Shown: positions 47,706 to 58,670 of the stretch, piece after piece
Position numbering within the stretch: the first letter of the stretch is position 1
Layout: each line of letters opens with the position of its first letter
Origin: Acorus gramineus
Taxonomy: Eukaryota > Streptophyta > Magnoliopsida > Acorales > Acoraceae
NCBI GenBank assembly: GCA_030737835.1
Contig: JAUJYN010000015.1
Coordinates: 575,361-639,360 of the forward strand
DNA length: 64,000 nt
Reading direction: 5' to 3'
Made by a program: the position numbers and the translations under genes
Notes under the pieces: generated by a model
What the model was told of the DNA's origin: nothing
The model's database searches: none
The model's input: the letters and a program-made list of their open reading frames with translations, nothing else

Positions 47706-49375
47706 AGTGGCTGATGAGGTGGTGGTAGTGGTTGTGGTGGCTGAGGTGGTCGTGGGTGTGTTGAAAACCCCGCATCTCCCCATTTCCCTCCCCCAGTTTT
47801 CGTAAGACAGATCTCTGTCTCCTAAATATCTCAATGAATCTAGTTTTTAGAGGCATATTATTAGGCTTATTTCTTCTTATGATTTAATCATCCATGTGTC
47901 TAGATGTTATATATGAAATTTAGGGTCATTATAATATCTGTGTTGTAAGTTAGAACCTGTTTTGCATGGCCTGTCCAGATTCGCATAGGAATTGACCTGC
48001 TTCTGGAAGTGATTTATTTCGGGCTTGTAGAGGCAAAATTAGGTTCCATAATTTTTGGATGTGTATTTGGTGCTGTGGAGATCCAATAGTAGGTCTGGTT
48101 GCAGCAGGTTTGGCAGTTTTGCTCGATTGTGTGTCAAGGAGTTGTTTGCATGTGTCTTGTGTGACAATATGGAAGTATCAGGAGTTAGGGTCCTCATGAA
48201 GTAGGCTTATATGTGTGTTAGGAGGCTCCATATTTTAATTGTTTATCATTGGTTGTGTTTTGTAGATCTCATAAACCAGACGCGCGGCGATCCGGGTATC
48301 AATGAGTGGTTCGATCTAACACTTCGGGAAGCGTTGGATGCACGTAGATGTGCGCCACGCATCCGTTGGGCACCCTGACTATACTACTTATTTAGATAAG
48401 TAGTATGGTCATGTCTAACCCGTAATATGTTAGGTATTTGCATGCCAGGTTATTATAGCTCGTATATTGTGTAGAACCCCCTATTTCTACCATATACTTG
48501 CCTATGTATCATATTCATGTGTGAATTATTATGTTTGCATGCGCCCTTCGTGCATGGGCATGCGTGATGTGTGTTAATATGAATGTATAGAATATGCTTG
48601 CCTTAGGTAGTCTCTATTTATAGTACTACCTCCCTATGTTAGTAATATCTAGCATGATTAAACCTGGGTTAATAACCGGGTGCATACTAAATATTCCCTG
48701 GTCATAAGACTGGAGGACGTGGTATGGTTGTTGCACCCATCTTGTTGGGGCAAAGCTATGACCAGCTTCCGAAGAGGATAAGACTTTCCCTCTCTCTCGC
48801 CCTCCCTCTTTGCGGGAACTGAGTAAGTAGATGCGATTTCCTACTCGACTCAGGTTCGTTTGGGAAAATTGGCATGCACCTGTAAATGCGCGAGATAGCA
48901 CTTGATGCTTCCCTTTTAAGTTGGTGATATCCAACGCATTTTAGGGTATATGCTTGAATGCTAGTATGCTTGTATGAGGTATGCTTGTATGCTTGAATTC
49001 TTGTATGCTTACATGAGGTATGCTTGTAGGCTTGTATGCATATTATTTAGCCCATGCATGGTATATATATTGTTTATCCATGTTAGAGAGTATCCCTATA
49101 ATTATTTGATATGTTATCGTGCATATAGTTCATGTACATAACTAAGATATAATTCTCCTGGATATATATGCGCATGTTAAAACTGATTAGGCCTATCTGA
49201 AATAGGCGTGGGTATGACCTGTTGTCGGGTTGTACCTTATTAGTTAGAGCGCTAGCGATGTAATTGCCCCCGTGCATTCGAGCGATGCACTCATTTGGAA
49301 TTCAGGAGAATTCATTATCTTATCAGTTTTGCTAAGCCGGTAGTTATGGCATTAAGCTAGGCCTAGCAGTGCTAG
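47706..49375 (+). mobile_element. Family A1 5' LTR, second arm
   Basis: Middle of the LTR, with body sequence as in 17340-17880 and an exon-like segment near 48270-48305 after TTTTGTAG. It then has an AT-rich part ending in GCTAG, where the second B solo LTR is inserted. Confidence 0.9.
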
Positions 49376-52324
49376 TGTCACGCCCCAGGGCGGCCGTCCC
49401 CGGGTCGCGGCAAGTGTATACAAGATATCAGCAGTCTAAACAGGGAATCAATAAATCACTCTAAACAACAACTAAAATGACAACAACACAGATGAAAGCA
49501 AGGCTGACATAATATATACACAGATAGCGGAAGCTAAAAGACTGAGTCTGTAATCCAAAAACATACTACAGACTCGATACAAATCAAATGTCCTGTGAGA
49601 GCCAATATACACACACACATCCAAATATAATCCAAACTGGGTGCCCAAGCACAGAAATATATACATACAATAACAAGGAAGGATGCTGATGGCCTCAGAA
49701 ACTCGCGGGACGTAGCGCTACTCCGCTACTGGTGCAGTCGCTCTGGGAGCTCCTCCTTCAAGTCCTCCTCAGTAATCACTGGAAAAACAATTATGCGAGG
49801 GGTGAGCCACACGCTCAGTGAACAGCACAACCCATGCATCACAGTTTATATTAACCACATATAATCAACAACTAGCCTCAAAGTGGCTTAACAACATAAT
49901 CTAGTGGTTCGTTACATCGCCGAACCACCACACCCTCACCCTCACCCCTCAATAGGTGACATAGGATATTGGGACTTATAATCATCCATACACATCCATA
50001 CACCCTCACCCTCACCCCTCAATAGGTGACATAGGATATTGGGACTGATAATCATCCAAACACATCCATACACATCCATACACCCTCACCCTCACCCCTC
50101 AACAGGTGACATAGGATATTGGGACTGACTAGGCTGTTAATCACCCTTGGTCCACCGATAGCCTCTCCTCCACACCGTAGCTTGCCTGGTCTACTCCCAC
50201 ATTTAGCACAGTCCGAGTCCAAGATCAGGAGGTGCCTACTGATGGGAGCCCTCTGTCAGGATAGCCTGTCTAACACTGAGGAGTCCCTACACGGATCCAA
50301 CGAAGGGAAGAGAAACAGCCTACCCACACGCATATGATCCACTCGGATCCGCTGACTACACATCTCTACAACTCTAGTGTCTCGAATTCATCAGAATTCC
50401 TCCAGGGCGCATAACCAAGATGCGGGGAACATGCATTAGTATAGACGGGAAAAGAAACCTTGGGAGGGCACCATGAGGTCCTGATATAGGACATCCCGAC
50501 AACCAAACAAGGAACACGGAGCACCCTAGCCCGGGTCTCAATGTTGACCTCGCAAGGCCCCTTAATATTCCCTAAGGCATGCAATAATATTAGCAGTTTC
50601 ATTTAATTTAACAAATTAAACTAATAGGAGCATACAAAGGCCGAGGCTTTCCTAGCATGATAACAAGGTGACAAGGATGCATGGCCCTTACACAACCTAA
50701 GGGTGCAAGTCCCTAACATACTCAGTCTAGGGTAGCATGCATACTACATATCAATCATGCTCGCATGGATTACATATTAAACAGGTTAATATTAATCTAT
50801 GGTGCCCCAGGGGAGGACGGTATACGCCCAAGTGCATATAGCGCCTCCCAACTGGGTTGGATTGTCCCACTCACCGGTAGTCGGGTCGTCGCGCAACCGT
50901 CCGTCAAGATCTGCAAGACAGGGTATCAACTTGGTGAGTAAAATCCACAAATACACCAAAAATACTTTAAAAATACACAACACTCGGGCAAACGTGCATA
51001 CGGCCCGTACGCACGCGAGCCCGAGCACCCCGACTCACTCCCGCACCCCCGGCAACCACCCGCACGGCCACCCGCCCCCGGATGCACCGCCGCGCCCCAG
51101 CCCGCGCACCCAGGCGCCCTGCCGAGCCCAGCCTGCACGCCTGGACTCCCTGCCGGATCACCCCAGGTGCACCGCGCGCTCGCTGCGCCCCAACGCAGCA
51201 ACCCGCGCGCACACCCGCACGGCCCGCGCCCCGCGCGCACTCCGCGCGCACCACCGCGCGCATCACCCACTCGACCAGCACCCCCAGCACGCCCAGCGCC
51301 CAGCGCCCAGCACGCCCAGCACGCCACCCGAGCGCACGCCCGCGCGCACGTCCACGCCCACGCGCGCGCGCCCTGCCACTGCACACCTGCTGCGCCATCC
51401 TGCCCGGGACAGACAACCACTTTGTCCGAGCACCTCTCCTCCACCCACCGGCCACCCTTGGCCTCCGACCGCCCCCAACCACCACCGACAGCCACCAGCC
51501 GCCCTCCTCACTCAACCCCACCCTCCTAACATGCATCTAAACATGGAAAAGAGGGAAAGAGACCTTACCCAAGGAAAGGAGAGGAAGAGAAGGGGATCGG
51601 GAGCTCTTCGTGCACCGAAACGCCTCCCCAAGGATCTCCACCACCAAGACCTCTTCCTACCTCAAAAGGGGCTGAAAACAGGGGAGAATAGAGGGGGTTA
51701 GAGGGGGCCAAACTTGTCGGAACTCGAATCCGAGAACACCGGGGGATAGATCGGGACCGGATCTAACCTTTCTATGTTTTGAGTTTTAAGCTTCAAGCAC
51801 TCTAGGTGGCTCAAAATCAAGAAAAAGAGAGAGGGGGAGAGAGAAAATGAGTTGGGGAAGAAGATGAATAGTGGGGGGCAACTTTTAGACTTATACAGGT
51901 CAAACCACTTGGATTAGGGTTAACCAACTTAATTAGGGCTAAGGGAGGTTTAGGGGGGTTTTAAGTGGGTTTGACTTGGGTCAACCCAACCACACAAAAA
52001 ACAAAAAGGGTTGACCAAGTCATGGGCCCACTTTGACCGAGTCAACTCTCCCAATGACTTCTCGCTCGGTCAAAACCCGGATATGCCCCGGAACTGTGAA
52101 ATTTTGGAAACGTTACCGGAATTCAATGAAAATTTCGTGAGTGGCTTAGAATGGCACCAGGACACATAATATGCAGTTAGATTTTCAATCGGAGTCCTCT
52201 AGCTCAGGACGATAGCTAACAGTCCAAAATTTTAGCGGTTCCGATCGAAAAACGAAAAAAACTCAAAAACTGCCAGAATGCTCCAATGGTTACTAGAAGG
52301 CTAAAAAGTGACACATATATAATA
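49376..52324 (-). mobile_element. Solo family B LTR in the same A1 LTR, TSD GCTAG
   Basis: A 2949-bp LTR with perfect GCTAG flanks (49371-49375 and 52325-52329). It is the closest relative of the solo LTR 44609-47700, sharing its extra 125-bp segment (here 50450-50575). CpG block 50990-51410. Confidence 0.93.
49927..50115. repeat. Tandem spacer repeat, three units
   Basis: Three units of about 60-80 bp, each with CACCCTCACCCTCACCCCTC and GGTGACATAGGATATTGGGA. The related LTR at 44609 has two longer units. Confidence 0.8.
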
Positions 52325-52329
52325 GCTAG

Positions 52330-53655
52330 GCGTGTGTAGGAACCGTCTGTTGGGTTATGTGCCTTGGGCTTTTTTCTGCGTGAGAGCAGAGGTAACCCCT
52401 TGTATCCGAGCGACACACCCGTGTGGGAGTACAAGAGTATTCGATATCATCGATATGTGATTATCGAGCGTAGTTGACTTTCCCATAGGGTTTGCTTTGC
52501 GAATGTGGGGTGCTTCCTCTTGACATCGTCATGCGTTGAACACCACAGCGTCGAAGCTGTCCTATTTTGGTGCCACCACTTGTAGGTGCTACTAATGCGT
52601 ATCGCGGTATGCATCTGGCTGATGTACTGATCGTGGAAGGCCGACAGGTAGAGGCTATGTTGGAGAGGGCTACCGGATGATTTTGCGAGTGTGGAATTTT
52701 TCTCCTCTTATTCGGATCCACGTTGAAGCTACCCGACGTTAAAGCTGTCCTGACAGAGGGCTTCCACCTGTAGGTACTACCGATGCATTCGGCAGATGTA
52801 CTGAGCATGAGAGTATACCAGGTAGAGGCTCCACGGGAGAGGGGTACCGGATGACGAAGGGTGTAGAACAAAAGGTTTTCGTCCAACAGTCTTGTGTCAC
52901 CTTGGGGGTGAGGGTGAGGTGAAGTCATGTCGCCGCGTGTCCCATTCGTTTTCATCTGTTCCCATAATTGTTGGGTACGATTACGTATCGATGTTCAAGG
53001 ATGTCATTTGGCAGTTATCTCGATATAGATGATCCAGTAGTGTTGTGCAGACCAGTAATTCCGCGTTTCTTCGACCAACGGTATGGTCTCTCCCCAAGAG
53101 TCCCAAGAGCCTCCCTCCGGGAGTGAGGGTGAGGGTGTGGTTAGTCGTGTCGCCGCGTGACCTTGTTATCCATTGGGTTTCCACCCATGTTTTCCTTGAA
53201 AGGAAAATGCTTTAGTATTAAACTTTTGTGATGGTGATTGGTTTTTAGCCACTCACTGAGCTTGTAGCTCACCCCTCGCATACTGTTTCTTTTCAGAGGC
53301 AGTGTTGGGCGTGGGCGTGGAGCGTTCTATCGAGCGGGTGGTGGGTGCGAGACTGTTAGCAGTCCTAGAGTCATTTTATGTATTGTATATCGTGCATGTG
53401 GCACAAGTTGTATTTTATTTGGACTAGACTTGGCTCTCACAGGACATTGATTGTGTATTCGAGTCTGTAATGATATTTTTGGTTTACAGACTTATTGATA
53501 TTTTTATGCTTCCACATTTTTTATTGATCTATCAATTATCATTGTTTTGCCAGCTTTGTGTGTTATTTATTGGAGTCATTGTTGACCTCTTGTAATTGAT
53601 AGCTGATACTTTATATATTGCCATGTCTCGAGGATGGCCGCCTTGGGGCGTGACA
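52330..53655 (+). mobile_element. Family A1 5' LTR, third arm
   Basis: It contains the spacer units, the GGGTGA array, hairpin 53257-53271 and acceptor-like TTTCTTTTCAG (to 53297). It ends GGGGCGTGACA with a primer site following, so this is a 5' LTR. Confidence 0.92.
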
Positions 53656-53994
53656 AAAGTTGGTATCAGAGCTTGGTCTTGTCAGAGCCTAAGTCTAGTC
53701 GTATAGATGATTAGTCGTGGGATTGTCATCCGAGTACTTTTGTTTTAGAAGTTTATCTTAGGTTGCTGACATGCCTCCTCACACCCGTAGACGTGGACGT
53801 GACCACCCCTGGACCCACCCTTAAGTTGTCGACTTGGTCGACTGATTAGGGTCAGTTGTTGGATCCCTTGTTCTGGGATTAAGGCTTGGGTAGGAGATTC
53901 CAGCCCAGTAGTATGATAGTGATGAATTGGTTACAATTTCTAAGGTATAGATTGTGTATCGATAATGGAGCTTCTTTCCCGTGCATCGGTATTG
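53656..53994 (+). mobile_element. Primer site and gag start of the A1 element, truncated
   Basis: TGGTATCAGAGC (53661) follows the LTR, then an ATGCCTCCTC gag start context at 53771. The stretch matches 58671-59010 in the A2 element. It ends abruptly at an inverted A1 LTR fragment. The coding part is broken. Confidence 0.85.
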
Positions 53995-55105
53995 CTCTCA
54001 CGCAGAAATAAGCCCAAGGCACATAACCCAACAGACGGTTCATACACACGCCTAGCACAGGTAGGCCTAGCTTAATGCCATAACTACCGGCTTAGCAAAA
54101 CCGATAAGATAATGAATTCTCCTGAATTCCAAACCAGTGCATCGCTTGGATTCACGTGGGCGATTACATCGCTAGCGCTCTAACTACCCACGCCTATTTC
54201 AGATAGGCCTAATCAGTTTTAACATGCGCATATATATCCAGGAGAATTATATCTTAGTTATGTACATGAACTACATGCACGATAACATATCAAATAATTA
54301 TAGGGATACTCCCTAACATGGATAAACAATATATATACTATGCATAGGCTAAATAATATGCATACAAGCCTACAAGCATACCTCATGTAAGCATACAAGC
54401 ATACCTCATACAAGCATACTAGCATTCAAGCATATACCATAAAATGCGTTGGATATCACCAACTTAAAAGGGAAGGGTCAAGCGCGATCTTGCGCATTTA
54501 CAGGTGCATGCCAATATTCCCAAACAAACCTGAGTCGAGTAGGAAATCGCATCTACTTACTCAGTTCCCGCAAAGAGGGAGGGCGAGAGAGAGGGAAAGT
54601 CTCAGCCTCTTCGGAAGCTGGTCATAGCCTTGCCCCATTAAGATGGGTGCAACAACCATACCACGTCCTCCAGTCTTATGACCATGGAATATTTAGCATG
54701 CACTCGGTTATTAATCTAGTTTTAATCATGCTAGATATTACTAACATAGGGAGGTAGTACTATAAACAGAGACTACCTAAGGCATGCATATTTTATACAT
54801 TCATATTAACACACATCACGCATGCCCATGCACGAAGGGTGCACGCAAACATAATAATTCACACATGAATATGATACATAGACAAGTATATGGTAGAAAT
54901 TAGGGGTTCTACACAATATACGAGCTATACTAAACTAGCATGCAAATTCCTAGCATATTATGGGTTAGACATGACCATACTACTTATCTAAATAAGTAGT
55001 ATAGTCAGGGTGCCCAACGGATGCGTGATGCACGACTACGTGCATCCAACGCTTCCCCAAGGGTTGAATCGAACCACTACCTGATATCCGGATCGCCGCG
55101 CGTCT
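53995..55105 (-). mobile_element. Inverted family A1 LTR fragment
   Basis: It is the reverse complement of A LTR body sequence and forms an inverted repeat with the plus-strand LTR part at about 48270-49375 and 52330-52390. Neither LTR terminus is present. The right side is cut by the A2 element at 55106 (flank CGTCT). Confidence 0.85.
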
Positions 55106-58100
55106 TGTTATGCCTGTGTCATTTGGAGCGCTCTGATTGAAAATTAGGCTACATAATTTTCCTCCTAGAAGTTATGTATTTCCGATTTGGTATTTGGATT
55201 TAATTTTGTTAAAATCCAAGATGAAGAGGTTTAAATATGATTTTATCATGAGATGCTCAATTTTGAGTTAGCTTTCGTACAAAAGTGGAATTAGATCAAC
55301 TGGATTCATGTAGTAAAAGTTATGGGTATTTTTCCAAGTATACCCCGGGGATGAAAAATTCTGGCAGCAGCCCTGTTCAATGTTTAGCTCACATTTCGGA
55401 ATATCTGGAGGGATTATGTTATCTTGGCATAAACATGAAAGTTGTAGATAATCTTCTTGGCTTTCCAACGGATTTTGAATTGTGCAATTCGGAGCTATAT
55501 TGAGGAAGTTATGGCTGTTCTAGTGAAGCATGTACAGAATTTCTAGTCAGGGATGAATTGGTCATTTGTATCCCTCTTTTGGATATTTATTTGCCCAAAA
55601 ATATCTCTCTCTCTCTCCCTCCCACTCCCCACGTGGGATTCTTTGGGTCTCTCTTTCTCTCTTTTCACTCCCCCAAGGTGTTTGTGTTATTTCCTCAAAG
55701 AGAAGAGAAGGAGAAGGTGAAGGAGAAAGAGAAAGGTTTGTGTAGGTGTTGTTGTTGTTATTGTTTCCCCTCTCTCAAGCACCTTTTCATGACCATTCCC
55801 CCCCCCTGATTTTCAGCCAAGAAGGAGGCTGAGGAGGGCTGTGGAGGTGGTGGTAGTGGTGGTGGTGGTTGAGGTGGTCGCGGGTGCATCGAGGGCCCCC
55901 GAATCTCCCCCTTTCATTCCCCCTCCCAAGGTGAGCTCTTCCCCTTCTTTTCTTGATTTTTCATGGCTTAGGGGGTTGTGGGGAGGTCATGCATGCTAGG
56001 TAATTGGTTTAGGGTGAGTGAGAAGTGTGGAGGAGGGGTTAAAAGGGGTTAAAAAGGGGTTAGGGAAGGCTGGGCGCGCGCAGGCGCTCGCGCAGGACGG
56101 CGCAGGCGGGAGCGCACTCACCCGCGCGCGGGTGCGCGCGGAGTGGGCGCGAGCGGGGGTGCGCGTGGGGCATTCGCGCGAGCGCGCGCGCGCGGGACAG
56201 TGCGCCTGGGCATGTGCCTGGGCGCGCGGCTGGGCACCAGTGCGCGCGCGTGCGTGCGCGTGCTGGGGCATGCGTGGGGCTGCCCAGGGTCTCGGGTAGG
56301 TGCTGGGGCACCCGGGCATGCGTGCGTACGCGCGTGCTCGCATGCATGCGAGCCCGTATGCGTGCATGTCTAAGTCTTTGGTAATTCTAGTGATTTCTAA
56401 GTGTTAAATTGTGATGTTACTCACCAAATTTGATGCCCCTACCTTGCAGATCTCGTCGGATGGGATGCGCGAGGTCCCGGGTTGTATGGTGAGTGGTTTG
56501 GTCCAATCTCCCCCCCCCCCTTCGGGATGCGCTGGACGCGCGTAGTCGCGCGTCGCGCATCGATGGGGCCCCCCTAGCTATACTACCATGCATAAGCTGT
56601 AATATGTAGATATCTTGCATGCTAGGCTTATATACATGTATTGTATTCATGTATGAATGATTGTGTTGCATGAGCCCCTCTAGTATGGGCATGTATGTTG
56701 TAAATGTGTATGGATGTATAGAATATGGCATGTCTTAGGTAGTATTGTAATACTACTCCCACCATATTAATGGGAATATACAGTATGATTAAGTCTGGGT
56801 TAATAACGGGCACCTGCCTAATATTCCCTTGCGATAAGACTCGAGGGCGAGGTGTAGCTGTTGCGCCCATGCTAATGGGGCAAAGCTATGACCAGCTTCA
56901 TGAGATGATGATCTCGCTCACCCTCTCCCTCTAAATGAACTGAGTAAGTAGATGCGATTTCCTACTCGACTCAAGTTCGTTTGGAATATTGGCATGCACC
57001 TGTTAGTGCGCGAGATCGCGCTTGACCCTTTCTTTTAAGTTGGCAATATCCAACGCATGCTTAAGTTAGGCCTTGTGATTAATGACCATGTATGCATGTT
57101 GTATGATTTATCATGATGTAAATCCATGTTAGGGAGTGTCCCTATAATTATTAGATGATTGTGCATATGGTTCATGCACATAGCTGGATATATTTATATG
57201 CGCATGTTAAAAACTGATAGGCCTATCTGAAATAGGCGTGGGTATGACCTGCTATCGGGTTGTACCTTATTAGTTAGAGCGCTAGTGATGTAATCGCCCC
57301 GTGTATCCGAGAGATGCACTCGTTTGGAATTCAAGAGAATTCATTAGCTTATGGGATTATTTCTATGTGAGAGCAGAGGCACCCCCTTTGTGTCTGAGGA
57401 ACGAAACGGTGTGGGAGTACAGTAGTATTCGATATATCGATAAGTGATTATCGAGAGCAGTTGTTTTTCCATTGGGTTCACTTTGCGAACATGGAATGTT
57501 TACTCCCAATGTCGTCCATGATGAAGAGGCCCGGGTTGTAGTTGTCCAGATAGAGGGCTCCCATCCGTAGGTACCACCGATGCGTTCGGAAGCGTACTGA
57601 TCATGGGAGTGTACCAGGTAGAGGCTACCCGGGAGAGGGCTAACGAATGATATTGTGAGCGTGGAATCGTTCTCCCCTTCGTTGGATCCGATGTAGGAAC
57701 TCCCCGGCGTTGGTAAAGCTATCCTGACAGAGGGCTCCCATCCGTAGGTACCACCGATGCGTTCGGAGGGTACTGATCGTGGGAGTATACCAGGTAGAGG
57801 CTACGTGGGGGAGAGGGCTACCGGTGGACCAAGGGTGTAGAGCAGTCTAAGTCTCTTCCAAAAGTCCCAAGAGTCTCCCTCTGGGAGTGAGGGTGAGGAT
57901 GAGGTGAAGACACGTCGCCTCGCGACCCATTCGTTGTTCGTCCGTTCCCATAGTTGTTGGGTCCGGTGTCGTATCGATGTTCAAAGACATCGTTGGATAG
58001 TTACCTCGATGTAGATGATCTAGTAGTGTTGCGTAAACCAATAATCCCGGGTCTCCTCGACCAACGGTATGGTCTCTCCCCAAAAGTCCCAAGAGTCTCC

Positions 58101-58670
58101 CTCCGGGAGTGAGGGTGAGGGTGAGGGTGAGGTTGGTCGCGCTGCCGCGTGACCCTGTTATCCATGGGTTTCCACCCATGTTTTCCTTGAAAGGAAAGTG
58201 CTTATATATTGAACTGTTGTATGGTGATTGGTTTCTAGCCACTCACTGAGCTTGTAGCTCACCCCTCGCATACTGTTTCTTTTCAGGGGCAGTGTTGGGC
58301 GTGGAGCTGGAGCTTTCCTGTGGCGTGGTCTTATGGGCGTGGAGCGTTCTTCCGGCGGGTGGCGAGTGCGAGGCTGTCAGTAGTCCTAGAGTCATTGTAT
58401 ATATTGTAAATCGTGCATGTGGCACAGGTTGTATTTTCTTTGGTCTAGACTTGGCTCTCACAGGACAGTGATTGTGTATTCGAGTCTGTAATAATGTTTT
58501 TGGTTTACAGACATTGTTTATATATTATGCTTCCGCTTTTCAGTCAGTTATCATTATCCTTGCTTTGCCACCTTGTGTGTTGTTGTTGGAGTCTTTATTT
58601 GACCTCAGGTATTGATAGCTGATATTTTATTATTGCCACGTCTCGGGGACGGCCACCCTGGGGCGTGACA
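55106..58670 (+). repeat. Family A2 5' LTR (3565 bp), best uninterrupted family A reference
   Basis: A2 head (55106-55600), CT-rich tract, donor-like CAAGGTGAGC (GT at 55931), CpG block 56070-56370, palindrome CTCGCATGCATGCGAG at 56337-56352, acceptor-like CTTGCAG (to 56449), exon-like segment 56450-56488. Spacer units lie at 57540-57840, then a GGGTGA array at 58105-58132, hairpin 58247-58261, acceptor-like TTTCTTTTCAG (to 58286), end GGGGCGTGACA. Confidence 0.93.
56337..56352. promoter_or_regulatory. 16-bp palindrome with RY core (CATGCATG)
   Basis: CTCGCATGCATGCGAG is a perfect palindrome; near-palindromic versions are at about 1684-1701 and in the minus copies near 3538-3553, 22172-22187 and 29462-29477. 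CATGCATG is the RY core bound by B3-domain factors. A role here is inference. Confidence 0.35.

Noticed and set aside
55558-55809. Small protein rich in Ser/Pro/Lys in the A2 LTR
   Set aside because: Encoded by a CT-rich and GA-rich tract of the LTR. The frame is not conserved in sister LTRs.
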